Shown here in pieces: positions 7,470-15,623 of a stretch of 21,369 bases of DNA. Source of the stretch: CAUUCF01 sp045580225 (GTDB lineage: Bacteria > Pseudomonadota > Gammaproteobacteria > UBA9339); NCBI GenBank assembly GCA_045580225.1, contig JAZNNJ010000004.1:1-21369 (forward strand), read 5' to 3'. Position numbers and translations under genes: made by a program. The notes below the pieces were generated by a model. It was not told the origin of the DNA and searched no databases. It was given only the letters and a program-made list of their open reading frames with translations. How positions within the stretch are numbered: position 1 is the stretch's first letter; each line of letters opens with the position of its first letter.

Positions 7470-8357
7470 ATGATTAATGTTTGTTTAGCTGCTGATGATG
7501 GTTATGCAGTACATGCAGGGACTGTGATAGCGTCAATTTTGCTAAATAGTCAAGCTTCGTTTGTTTTTTATTTAATCGATGAGGGTATTTCTGAAAATAA
7601 TAAGAAATCGTTAGAAGAGATGCTTATTTTAGGAAGTGGTAAAATTATTTTTTTAGAAGTTTCTCAAAAATATAAGAGTTTTTTTAGAGATACTAAAACA
7701 CATAAATATATAACTTTACCTACTTATTATAGATTAATATTAGAAGAATTATTGCCCAAGGAAATCAACCGAGTAATTTATTTAGATTGTGATGTGATTG
7801 TTAATGATGATTTAGCAACTTTATATCGTTGGAAGTTAGAAAAAGGCAAAGTGATTGGTGGAGTTAAGGATTTGAATTGGCGACGTAGTAATGAACAAAA
7901 TTATATTAATCCTGGTGTAATGTTAGTTGATCTGGAAGCGATGCGCTGTGGTAAGTATCAAGAAAAATTGCTAAATTACATCGAGAATAATAGAAAAGCA
8001 ATAAAATTAGGAGATCAAGAAATTATTAATACAGTGTTAGCTGAGAAGATTTGTTTATTACCCGCAGAGTGGAATTTACAAACTAGTAATTTTGTGAATC
8101 GTTCTAGTTATGTTCGTCGACCTAAAATTATTCATTATGTCGGTAAACAAAAGCCATGGATATTTGGTAGTTGGAATTGGTATCAGCGAGAATATCAAAA
8201 AGTTTTAGACAGTATTCCCTGGAGAATTAAAAAAGATAAAGTTTGGAAAATGAAAGGCAGAATAAAAGCAGTTTTAGGATATTTTAAATATCGTCCATTT
8301 TTCTGGATTCGCCCTAGATTTTATCGTGCAGTATGGTACACTTGGTTCCATGAATAA
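7470..8357 (+). CDS. Glycosyltransferase family 8 protein
   Basis: The 295-aa product is a GT-A retaining glycosyltransferase of the LgtC/RfaI/RfaJ kind, which moves glucose or galactose from UDP-sugar onto a growing oligosaccharide. Visible motifs are the N-terminal nucleotide-binding strand NVCLAADDGYAVHAG, the metal-binding DxD at D106-C-D108 (VIYLDCDVIV), NPGVMLVDL, the LGDQEIIN segment, and the C-terminal HYVGKQKPW at 222-230. The C-terminal 60 residues are basic and aromatic, typical of a membrane-surface anchor. It starts one base after the oxidoreductase stop, with AAAGG at 7453-7457. The next gene overlaps its end by 8 bases. The sugar and acceptor cannot be read from sequence; lipooligosaccharide core or capsule is the likely product. 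Confidence 0.9.
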   Translation: MINVCLAADDGYAVHAGTVIASILLNSQASFVFYLIDEGISENNKKSLEEMLILGSGKIIFLEVSQKYKSFFRDTKTHKYITLPTYYRLILEELLPKEINRVIYLDCDVIVNDDLATLYRWKLEKGKVIGGVKDLNWRRSNEQNYINPGVMLVDLEAMRCGKYQEKLLNYIENNRKAIKLGDQEIINTVLAEKICLLPAEWNLQTSNFVNRSSYVRRPKIIHYVGKQKPWIFGSWNWYQREYQKVLDSIPWRIKKDKVWKMKGRIKAVLGYFKYRPFFWIRPRFYRAVWYTWFHE

Positions 8358-9297
8358 GTTAACTATTGCTTATGCTACAAATCGTTACTATTTGCCTTTA
8401 ACTTTGGTATCGATGGTTAGTGTTATCCTAAATAACCCTGGGGTTCATTTTATTATTTTATACACTGATTTGATTAAAGATGATTTACTGATTGTTGAGG
8501 ATTTAGTTTCGAAATATTCGTGTACAGTAGAATTTAAAATGGTAAATATTAAAGAGTTTGAAGAGTTTCCATTATCTCCATGGGTAACTGTGCATGCTTG
8601 GTTTAGAATTAAGTTAGCAGATTGGTTTTTGAACTTGGATAGGATATTATATTTAGATTGCGATACTCTAGTGTTGGAAAATTTAGATTTTTTATGGAAG
8701 ACAGATTTAACTAATAAATATGTAGCTGTAGTGGAAGATGTTTGGGGAAGTAGCAAGCATTGTAATAGGTTAAAAATGAAAAGTAAAAGTTATTTTAATT
8801 CAGGAATGATTTTAATAGCTTGTGATATTTGGCGTAAAAATAATTTATTTGAACAAATGAGAAAGTTTTGTTTAGAAAGCAAAGAGAATATTATTTTTTG
8901 TGACCAAGATACTCTAAATAAAGTAATTGACGAAGATAAAGTAATTTTAGATCCTAAGTTTAATTTTATGGACACTTGGTGGAGGCATTATCATTATGAT
9001 TATGTTGGTGAAATGGAGCAAGCTTATTTAAACGCACGAGAGGCGCCAATTATTGTCCATTATACTGGTTGTAAACCGTGGCAAAAAGGTTGTTTAAACG
9101 CTTATTTTACCCAATGGTGGGATTACGCGGCCAGGACTCCTGTTTATTCGATATTAAAAAATAAATTTTTATCTAGCGAACGATTTTATAAAAAACGTCC
9201 ATTTTTTAGATGGTTATTGAGTTTTCATTATACATTAAGAGGTAGGAAAAAAATCCCTACTTTTACTTTTTTAGGTAAAGAATATTATTATGGATAA
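8350..9297 (+). CDS. Second glycosyltransferase family 8 protein
   Basis: A 315-aa GT8 enzyme, clearly related in plan to its upstream neighbour but divergent in sequence. It has the starting strand KLTIAYATNRYYLPLT, the DxD at D103-C-D105 (ILYLDCDTLV), an FNSGMILI motif, a CDQDTLNKV motif and HYTGCKPW at 237-244. I chose ATG 8350 because family members begin right at this strand. An in-frame ATG at 8326 would add eight unrelated residues. The start overlaps the upstream gene by 8 bases (ATGAATAA arrangement), which implies translational coupling. A basic, aromatic C-terminus suggests membrane association. The aromatic 'RPFF' segment near the C-terminus is shared with the upstream GT8, consistent with an old duplication. 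Donor and acceptor sugars are unknown. Confidence 0.88.
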   Translation: MNKLTIAYATNRYYLPLTLVSMVSVILNNPGVHFIILYTDLIKDDLLIVEDLVSKYSCTVEFKMVNIKEFEEFPLSPWVTVHAWFRIKLADWFLNLDRILYLDCDTLVLENLDFLWKTDLTNKYVAVVEDVWGSSKHCNRLKMKSKSYFNSGMILIACDIWRKNNLFEQMRKFCLESKENIIFCDQDTLNKVIDEDKVILDPKFNFMDTWWRHYHYDYVGEMEQAYLNAREAPIIVHYTGCKPWQKGCLNAYFTQWWDYAARTPVYSILKNKFLSSERFYKKRPFFRWLLSFHYTLRGRKKIPTFTFLGKEYYYG

Positions 9298-10378
9298 TCC
9301 GCAGATTTCAGTAATTATTCCCGTATATAACGCTGCTAAATATTTATATGAGGCTTTAGAGTCTTTAGTTAACCAAGTTTTTAAAGATTGGGAAGCTTGG
9401 TTAATCAATGATGGTTCTACAGATGGTTCTTTGTTGATTTTAGAAGAGTTTGTACGACGTGATTCTAGATTTAAAATTTTAAATCAAGTAAATAAAGGTT
9501 ATGGGTCAGCTATTAATAATGGTTTATTTCATGCGCGAGGTAAATATATTGCCATTTTTGAGCCTGATGATCTTTTACATATGGAATGTTACCAAAAATT
9601 ATGGGAATTAGCGGAAAAAACTGGTTGTTGTGTAGTAAAAGCAAATTATGCATCTTTATGGGGGAATGGTAAAAACGAAGTTGTTTTAATTAACGAACAA
9701 TTTTCTCGTTTTGCAGTTCAATCGCCATTAGATTTAACTAAACATCCAGAGTTTTTAGCGGTTCATGCCAGTGTTTGGTGCGGGTTGTACCTTAAAGATT
9801 TTTTGCAAAAGTTTAATTTAAAAATGCTAGAAACTCCGGGAGCTGCATTTCAAGATATTTCTTTTACGTTTAAGACATTAATTTCTGCTCGTAAGGTTGG
9901 TTTAATTGATGAACCATTGTATTATTATCGTCAAGATAATACTAATTCTTCGATTAATAATGTAAGTAAAATTTATTGTATTTGCGATGAATTTGAGGAA
10001 ATAGAAAAATTTTTAAAAGATTTTCCTGATAAAAAATATTATATGACCCAAAAATTAATAAATCAGTATCGTGGATATTTATGGACGTTATCAAGAATTG
10101 ATAAAAAATTTATTCCAAAATTTATCGAGAAATTTTCTGCTATCTTTAAAGAATATTGGAATAATGGACTGCTTACTTCAAAATTTTTTCGTAAAAATAA
10201 TTATTTATCTTTTAAAATTTTAATTAAATATCCTTGGCTATATTGTAGATGGCATGGGGTAAAAATGGTATTAAAAAAAATTAAAAATTGGCGAAAAAAA
10301 ATTCTTAGATTGCATTTAGGAAAAGGAAGATGCGAATTAATATTTTTTGGAATAAAATTAATGGGGTATAAAAAATGA
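9290..10378 (+). CDS. Glycosyltransferase family 2 protein
   Basis: The 362-aa product has a classic inverting GT-A fold at its N-terminus: ISVIIPVYNAAKYL near residues 6-19, then INDGSTDGS near 39-47. Both are nucleotide-sugar binding motifs. The metal-binding acid pair follows in FEPDDL (D93, D94). Residues from about 230 on form a basic helical tail ending in FFGIKLMGYKK, a tail type seen in many lipopolysaccharide and capsule glycosyltransferases. It overlaps the preceding GT8 gene by 8 bases and galE by 4 bases (ATGA), so all four genes are coupled. The role is likely addition of one sugar to a surface glycan. Specificity cannot be predicted. Confidence 0.9.
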   Translation: MDNPQISVIIPVYNAAKYLYEALESLVNQVFKDWEAWLINDGSTDGSLLILEEFVRRDSRFKILNQVNKGYGSAINNGLFHARGKYIAIFEPDDLLHMECYQKLWELAEKTGCCVVKANYASLWGNGKNEVVLINEQFSRFAVQSPLDLTKHPEFLAVHASVWCGLYLKDFLQKFNLKMLETPGAAFQDISFTFKTLISARKVGLIDEPLYYYRQDNTNSSINNVSKIYCICDEFEEIEKFLKDFPDKKYYMTQKLINQYRGYLWTLSRIDKKFIPKFIEKFSAIFKEYWNNGLLTSKFFRKNNYLSFKILIKYPWLYCRWHGVKMVLKKIKNWRKKILRLHLGKGRCELIFFGIKLMGYKK

Positions 10379-11358
10379 TTTTAGTAACGGGCGGAGCAGG
10401 TTATATCGGTAGTCACGTGGTATTAAATTTATTAGAAAAAGGGGAGACAATCATTATTTTTGATGATCTAAGCAAAGGATATATAGAGACCATTGATACT
10501 TTAAAAAAAGTTGGAAAATTAATTTTTATACGTGGAGATTTAAATAATTATGAAGAGATAAGTGCAATTTTTAGTGACTATCCTATTGAAGCAGTTTTTC
10601 ATTTTGCTGCATTTATTGAGGTAGGAGAAAGTGTAAAAGATCCAGAAAAATATTACCGTAATAATTTGTTGGGTGGAATAAATTTATTTTCGGCAATGCT
10701 AAAAGCAAAAGTAAAAAAAATAGTATTTTCGTCTACTGCTGCTACCTATGGTGAGCCGAAATATATTCCTATTGATGAAAGTCATCCTCAAAATCCGGTC
10801 AATGCATACGGTAATTCAAAGTTAATGCTAGAAAGAATATTAAAGGATTATGATCAGGCTTACGGTTTGAAAAGTATAATTTTACGCTATTTTAATGTAA
10901 TTGGAGCAGATGCTTTAGGGAGAATAGGCGAAAATCATCAGCCTGAAACTCATTTGGTGCCTAATTTGTTAAAGGCTGCTTTGTTTAAAAGTCCTGTAAA
11001 GCTTTATGGCGATGATTATCCTACAAGTGATGGTACTTGCGTAAGGGATTATATAGATGTTGAAGATTTGGCTGATGCTCATGTTTTAGCGTTAAAGTAC
11101 TTGAACGAGCACAAAAAATCGATGGCTTTTAATTTGGGTACTAAAAATGGTAATTCGGTAAAAGAAATTATTAAAAAGATTGAAGAAATTGTTAGTGATA
11201 AGATATCAATAGAATTAGAGCAACGCAGAATGGGTGATCCGGCAATACTAGTTTCAGATAATCATTTAGTTAAGAAAGAATTAGGTTGGGAACCTAAACG
11301 TAATTTACTAGAAAGTATTAAAAATGCAAAGAATTGGTTAATAAAAAACGGAAGTTGA
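10375..11358 (+). CDS. galE: UDP-glucose 4-epimerase
   Basis: This 327-aa extended short-chain dehydrogenase interconverts UDP-glucose and UDP-galactose with bound NAD. It shows the Rossmann glycine motif TGGAGYIGSH at 5-14, the FHFAAFIEVGES segment, the catalytic serine region SSTAATYGEP, and YxxxK at Y145/K149 (YGNSK). The RYFNVIGAD and GDDYPTSDGTCVRDYIDV segments are strongly typical of GalE rather than other sugar epimerases. Length is close to E. coli GalE (338). The start overlaps the GT2 gene by the ATGA tetranucleotide. Its place next to two GT8 genes, a family that often uses UDP-galactose, suggests it supplies their donor. Confidence 0.93.
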   Translation: MILVTGGAGYIGSHVVLNLLEKGETIIIFDDLSKGYIETIDTLKKVGKLIFIRGDLNNYEEISAIFSDYPIEAVFHFAAFIEVGESVKDPEKYYRNNLLGGINLFSAMLKAKVKKIVFSSTAATYGEPKYIPIDESHPQNPVNAYGNSKLMLERILKDYDQAYGLKSIILRYFNVIGADALGRIGENHQPETHLVPNLLKAALFKSPVKLYGDDYPTSDGTCVRDYIDVEDLADAHVLALKYLNEHKKSMAFNLGTKNGNSVKEIIKKIEEIVSDKISIELEQRRMGDPAILVSDNHLVKKELGWEPKRNLLESIKNAKNWLIKNGS

Positions 11359-11359
11359 T

Positions 11360-11388
11360 TTGCAATTTATGGCTAATTAAAGTAGTAT
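11360..11388 (+). promoter_or_regulatory. Possible sigma-70 promoter before tkt
   Basis: TTGCAA (11360-11365) and TAGTAT (11383-11388) match the -35 and -10 consensus at four of six bases each, with an ideal 17-base spacer. They sit in the 55-base gap between galE and tkt, the largest gap after 2841. This would give the central-carbon genes their own transcript. Evidence is positional and by consensus only. Confidence 0.4.
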
Positions 11389-11413
11389 ATGAAACCAGAA
11401 AGAAGGAGGGAGT

Positions 11414-13393
11414 ATGGATTTAGTAGCTAAGGCTTTAAGATTTTTAGCTGTAGATGCTGTTAATAAAGCAAAATCAGGTCATCCTGGTTTGCCTCTAGGG
11501 ATGGCTGAAGTTGCTACTGTTCTATGGAAAAATTTTTTAAGAGTAAATCCCCGAAATCCTAGATTTGTTAATCGTGATCGATTTGTTTTGTCAAATGGTC
11601 ATGGATCTATTTTATTATATAGTTTATTGCACTTAGCTGGTTTTCCTATAACAATGGATGATCTAGCTAATTTTAGACAGTTGCATAGTAAAACGCCTGG
11701 TCATCCGGAATATGATTTAAGTTTAGGAATAGAGACAACTACTGGTCCTTTGGGACAAGGATTTGCTAATGGGGTAGGGATGGCATTAGCGGAAAAATGG
11801 TTATCAGAAGAATTTAATCATCCTGGTTATCCTATTATTGATCATTATACATATGTGTTTGTTGGTGATGGATGTTTAATGGAAGGAATTTCTCACGAAG
11901 TTGCTTCTCTAGCCGGCACACACCGTCTCAATAAATTAATTGTATTTTGGGATGATAACGGCATTTCTATTGATGGGGAGGTTAAAAATTGGTGTAAAGA
12001 TGATGTTGAACAACGATTTAAGGCTTATGGTTGGGATGTTTTACGATGTGATGGTAATGGTGATTTATCAGCAATTGACGAGGTTATTAGGTGTGCCAGA
12101 AGTAGTGATAAACCGGTTTTAATTGCTTGTAAAACGAAAATTGGTTTTGGATGTAAGTTTGCTGGTCAAGCTAAGGTTCATGGTGCACCGTTGGACCAAC
12201 AGACTATTTCAGAGATGCGGCAAGAGTTAAATTGGCCATACTTGCCATTTGTTCTTCCTGAAGAAATTTATCGGGAAATGGATTTAAGCACTAAAGGAGA
12301 AAAAATAGAATCTGCATGGAATGAATTGTGGAATAAATATCAATTTGATTATCCTGATCAAGCTGCTGTTTTAAGCAGATATTTAGGTAGTAATGGTATT
12401 CTATCTGATGAAGTGTTCAATGAATATTTGGAAAAAATTAACCTGGAAAATTTACCATTGGCAACCCGAAAATCATCGGAGGATGCACTGAATTTTTTCG
12501 CTAAATACTTGCCTAATTTATTAGGTGGTTCTGCGGATTTAACGCCATCTAATCTTACCAAACCTAGTAATGCGCAAGATTTATTTCCTAAGGATGCAAA
12601 ACAATTTGGAAAAATTGGCTATTTTCATTATGGAGTACGCGAGTTTGGGATGTTTGCGGTGATGAATGGAATAGCTTTACATGGAGGGTATTTACCCTAC
12701 GGAGGCGGTTTTCTAGTTTTTGCGGGTTACGGAGAAAATGGAATCCGTATGTCTGCTATCATGAAGTTAAGAGTAATTTATGTGTTTACTCATGATTCTA
12801 TAGGGGTCGGTGAAGATGGACCTACTCATCAACCTGTTGAACATTTGACGATGTTGAGGGCTATTCCTGATTTACAAGTGTTTCGTCCTGGTAACAGAGT
12901 TGAAGTTTTTGTAGCATGGAAAAAAGCATTAGATTATAATGGACCTAGTGTTTTGGCTTTATCTAGACAAAAGGTTTTTAGTTTTTTTTACGAACAGAAT
13001 TGTTTGTCGGATATATCTAAAGGCGGGTATATTCTCTGGGAAAACGATAGTTGTCCAGATTTAATTTTAATAGCTTCTGGATCAGAATTAGGTTTGGCGT
13101 ATGAAACTGCTAAATTAATTACAGATAAAAATATAAAAGTTAGGGTAGTTTCTATGTGGTCACAGGAGATATTTGATCAACAAACGGCAGATTATCAAGT
13201 AAAAGTTTTGCCACTTAACGTCAAAAAAGTAGCAATTGAAGCAGGAAATGGACTTAGTTGGTACAAGTACGTTAAAGATGGTAAAGTAATATCTTTAGAA
13301 AGCTTTGGTTTGTCAGCACCAGATAAAGAATTGTTTGAATATTTTGGATTTACTCCAGAAAAGGTATTAGCTAAGATTTTTGATGAAAATTAG
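11414..13393 (+). CDS. tkt: Transketolase
   Basis: The 659-aa thiamine-diphosphate enzyme transfers two-carbon units between pentose phosphates and glycolytic sugars in the cytosol. Motifs in order are SGHPGLPLGMA, GPLGQGFANGVGMA, the ThDP-binding GDGCLMEG at 151-158 with Asn182 (DDNG), VHGAPL, the catalytic glutamate E410 in REFGM, and H460 in THDSIGVGEDGPTHQP. Length matches E. coli TktA (663). The start has a near-perfect Shine-Dalgarno, AAGGAGGG at 11403-11410, only a few bases away, which suggests high expression. Its stop overlaps the ribosome-binding site of gap. It heads the tkt-gap-pgk-pyk cluster. Confidence 0.97.
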   Translation: MDLVAKALRFLAVDAVNKAKSGHPGLPLGMAEVATVLWKNFLRVNPRNPRFVNRDRFVLSNGHGSILLYSLLHLAGFPITMDDLANFRQLHSKTPGHPEYDLSLGIETTTGPLGQGFANGVGMALAEKWLSEEFNHPGYPIIDHYTYVFVGDGCLMEGISHEVASLAGTHRLNKLIVFWDDNGISIDGEVKNWCKDDVEQRFKAYGWDVLRCDGNGDLSAIDEVIRCARSSDKPVLIACKTKIGFGCKFAGQAKVHGAPLDQQTISEMRQELNWPYLPFVLPEEIYREMDLSTKGEKIESAWNELWNKYQFDYPDQAAVLSRYLGSNGILSDEVFNEYLEKINLENLPLATRKSSEDALNFFAKYLPNLLGGSADLTPSNLTKPSNAQDLFPKDAKQFGKIGYFHYGVREFGMFAVMNGIALHGGYLPYGGGFLVFAGYGENGIRMSAIMKLRVIYVFTHDSIGVGEDGPTHQPVEHLTMLRAIPDLQVFRPGNRVEVFVAWKKALDYNGPSVLALSRQKVFSFFYEQNCLSDISKGGYILWENDSCPDLILIASGSELGLAYETAKLITDKNIKVRVVSMWSQEIFDQQTADYQVKVLPLNVKKVAIEAGNGLSWYKYVKDGKVISLESFGLSAPDKELFEYFGFTPEKVLAKIFDEN

Positions 13394-13397
13394 GAGG
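13392..13397 (+). promoter_or_regulatory. Consensus ribosome-binding site of gap
   Basis: AGGAGG overlaps the tkt stop codon and lies eight bases before the gap ATG. The arrangement implies coupling of gap translation to tkt and strong expression. Confidence 0.7.
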
Positions 13398-13405
13398 ATA
13401 AATAT

Positions 13406-14410
13406 ATGACAATTAAAATCGCGATTAATGGTTACGGAAGAATAGGGCGTAATGTTTTGCGAGCTATTTATGAAGAAGGATATCGCAAAGATATGCAAGT
13501 AGTTGCGATAAATGATTTGGGGGATGCGGCAATTAATGCCCATTTGACTAAATACGATACTATTCATGGTAAATTCAATGGTGAAGTTGATGTTCGGGAT
13601 AACAATTTATTAATTAATGGTGATGTTATTAGAGTATGTTCGGAAAAAGATCCAACTAACTTGCCATGGGGAGATTTGGGAGTAGATATTGTTTTTGAGT
13701 GTACAGGTAAGTTTACTGAAAAGGCAAAGGCTATGGCGCATATCAAAGCAGGAGCTAAAAAAGTTATGATTTCTGCTCCGGGTAAAGAGGTTGATGCTAC
13801 GGTAGTTTATGGAGTTAATCATCAAGTTTTAAAAAATACAGATCAAGTAATTTCTAATGGTTCATGTACTACTAACTGTTTAGCGCCAGTTGCAAAGGTA
13901 TTACAGGAAAAAATTGGAATTGTTACCGGATTGATGACTACCATTCATTCTTATACTAATGACCAAGTATTAATCGATGGTTATCATAAGGATTTGCGTC
14001 GTGCTAGGGCGGCTGCACTTTCGATGATTCCTACTAAAACTGGTGCTGCTGCTGCGGTAGGTTTGGTTTTGCCAGAGTTAGCGGGAAAATTAGATGGTTT
14101 TGCTGTTAGGGTGCCTACTGCTAATGTTTCCTTGGTAGATTTAGTTTTTGAAGCGAAACGTCTTACTACTAAAGAGGAGATCAATCAATTAATGTTAGAA
14201 GCATCTAAGAGTGAGTTAAAAGGAGTATTAGGTTATAATGATCTGCCGTTAGTATCTCAAGATTTTAACCATGTGGCTTTATCTTCTGTATTTGAAGCGA
14301 CCCAAACTAAAGTATTAGGAAATGTAGTTAAAGTTTTATCTTGGTATGATAACGAGTGGGGATTTTCTACTAGGATGCTGGATGTAACTAGATATTGGTT
14401 AGGATTATAA
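13406..14410 (+). CDS. gap: Glyceraldehyde-3-phosphate dehydrogenase (phosphorylating)
   Basis: The 334-aa enzyme oxidises glyceraldehyde-3-P to 1,3-bisphosphoglycerate. The N-terminal NAD domain has NGYGRIGRN at 8-16 and an acidic Asp37 (AINDLGD), as in NAD-preferring forms. The active site is SNGSCTTNC with catalytic Cys154, and the partner histidine is in TTIHSYTNDQ. RRARAA, GAAAAVGLVLPEL and the C-terminal SWYDNEWGFS are all intact. Length is standard. In place of the DLP loop of Bacillus GapA it has DGY, as in several proteobacterial forms. That leaves coenzyme choice slightly open, although Asp37 favours NAD. It is the second gene of the tkt-gap-pgk-pyk cluster. Confidence 0.97.
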   Translation: MTIKIAINGYGRIGRNVLRAIYEEGYRKDMQVVAINDLGDAAINAHLTKYDTIHGKFNGEVDVRDNNLLINGDVIRVCSEKDPTNLPWGDLGVDIVFECTGKFTEKAKAMAHIKAGAKKVMISAPGKEVDATVVYGVNHQVLKNTDQVISNGSCTTNCLAPVAKVLQEKIGIVTGLMTTIHSYTNDQVLIDGYHKDLRRARAAALSMIPTKTGAAAAVGLVLPELAGKLDGFAVRVPTANVSLVDLVFEAKRLTTKEEINQLMLEASKSELKGVLGYNDLPLVSQDFNHVALSSVFEATQTKVLGNVVKVLSWYDNEWGFSTRMLDVTRYWLGL

Positions 14411-14426
14411 ATATCAATTAAATTTT

Positions 14427-14430
14427 GAGG
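14427..14430 (+). promoter_or_regulatory. Ribosome-binding site deciding the pgk start
   Basis: GAGG lies 10 bases before ATG at 14441 but only one base before the upstream in-frame TTG at 14432. The ATG is therefore the start. Confidence 0.6.
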
Positions 14431-14440
14431 ATTGGCTAAG

Positions 14441-15622
14441 ATGGCAATATTAAAAATGACAGATATGGATTTAAGCGGCCGTAAAGTTTTGATACGGGTA
14501 GATTTTAATGTTCCTATTAAAGATGGTAATATTACTAGTGAAAAACGGTTACTTGCCTCTTTGCCGACCTTAAAGTTGGCAGTTGAACAAGGTGCTAAAG
14601 TAATGATTATGTCACACCTTGGACAACCTGTAGAAGGGAAATTTGATCAAAATTTTTCATTGCGGCCAGTTGCTGAGTGGTTAAGTAAGCATTTTGATAG
14701 GACTATTCGTTTGGAAAGTAATTGGTTAAATGGAGTAGAGGTTGCTGAAGGTGAATTAGTATTATTTGAAAACGTTCGTTTTAATGTTGGTGAGAAAAAA
14801 AATGATGAAGCTCTAGCCAAGAAAATGGCTGGTTTATGTGATATTTTCGTAATGGATGCATTTGCGACAGCACATCGTGCGCAAGCGTCTACTTGTGGAG
14901 TTGCTAAATTCGCCAAGATAGCAGTAGCTGGTCCTTTGTTGATGCAAGAAATTGATGCATTGTCGCGTGCGTTAGAAAATCCAAAAAAACCGTTAATGGC
15001 TATAACTGGAGGATCTAAGGTATCAACTAAACTGCAGTTATTGGAAAATTTTTTAACCAAAGTTAATTTTCTTTTATTGGGTGGAGGTATTGCTAATACT
15101 TTTTTGTTAGCAAAAGGTTATAATATTGGTAAGTCACTTTGCGAAGTTGATTTTGTAGACAAAGCTAAAGAGATATTAACTGTTGCAAAACAAAACAGAG
15201 TAGAAATTCCGTTACCGATAGATGTAGTAGTAACCAAAGAAATCAACAGTAGTGTACGAGGTGTAGTTAAAGAAGTGGCTAATATTGATCATGATGATAT
15301 TATTTTGGATATTGGTCCACGGACGAGTAGTAATTTAGCGAAAATGATTGGGGATGTAAAAACTATTATTTGGAATGGTCCGGTAGGAATGTTTGAATTA
15401 GATGAGTTTAGTAAAGGTACTGAAGTTGTTGCTCGTGCAGTGGCTGATTCTTCAGGATTTACTTTAGTTGGTGGTGGAGATACTATAGCTGCTATCGAAA
15501 AATTTAAAATTTTACCTAATTGCTTTTCTTATGTTTCAACGGCTGGTGGGGCTTTTCTGGAATATCTTCAAGGGGTAGAGTTACCAGCTATAAAAATTTT
15601 AAAAATACGTGGTGAAAATTGA
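14441..15622 (+). CDS. pgk: Phosphoglycerate kinase
   Basis: The 393-aa enzyme transfers phosphate from 1,3-bisphosphoglycerate to ADP, the first ATP-forming step of lower glycolysis. It shows the PGK signature RKVLIRVDFNVPI near the N-terminus, SHLGQP, the FENVRF segment, the A-H-R substrate region ATAHRAQAS, ITGGSKVSTKL, WNGPVGMFE and the nucleotide-binding GGGDTIAA near the C-terminus. Length is close to E. coli Pgk (387). The N-terminal MAILKMTDMDLSGRKVLIR resembles gammaproteobacterial PGKs. The ATG start was preferred to a TTG three codons earlier on ribosome-binding-site spacing. The stop is one base from the pyk ATG. Confidence 0.97.
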   Translation: MAILKMTDMDLSGRKVLIRVDFNVPIKDGNITSEKRLLASLPTLKLAVEQGAKVMIMSHLGQPVEGKFDQNFSLRPVAEWLSKHFDRTIRLESNWLNGVEVAEGELVLFENVRFNVGEKKNDEALAKKMAGLCDIFVMDAFATAHRAQASTCGVAKFAKIAVAGPLLMQEIDALSRALENPKKPLMAITGGSKVSTKLQLLENFLTKVNFLLLGGGIANTFLLAKGYNIGKSLCEVDFVDKAKEILTVAKQNRVEIPLPIDVVVTKEINSSVRGVVKEVANIDHDDIILDIGPRTSSNLAKMIGDVKTIIWNGPVGMFELDEFSKGTEVVARAVADSSGFTLVGGGDTIAAIEKFKILPNCFSYVSTAGGAFLEYLQGVELPAIKILKIRGEN

Positions 15623-15623
15623 T

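Noticed and set aside
8326..8349. Upstream ATG extension of the second GT8 gene
   Set aside because: The added eight residues are not part of the GT8 fold and would deepen the overlap; ATG 8350 starts right at the family's first strand.
11940..12122. Plus-strand 60-codon frame inside transketolase
   Set aside because: Out-of-frame shadow of a conserved enzyme, with no ribosome-binding site or recognisable content.
13984..14184. Minus-strand 66-codon frame inside gap
   Set aside because: Antisense to the strongly conserved GAPDH core; low-complexity Ala/Lys/Thr composition is a codon shadow.
14647..15060. Minus-strand 137-codon frame inside pgk
   Set aside because: Although long, it is antisense to conserved PGK sequence and carries no motif or start signal.
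15609..15623. GTG extension of pyruvate kinase
   Set aside because: Adds five residues before the conserved KKTKIV start; ATG at 15624 fits the family and the pgk-pyk spacing.
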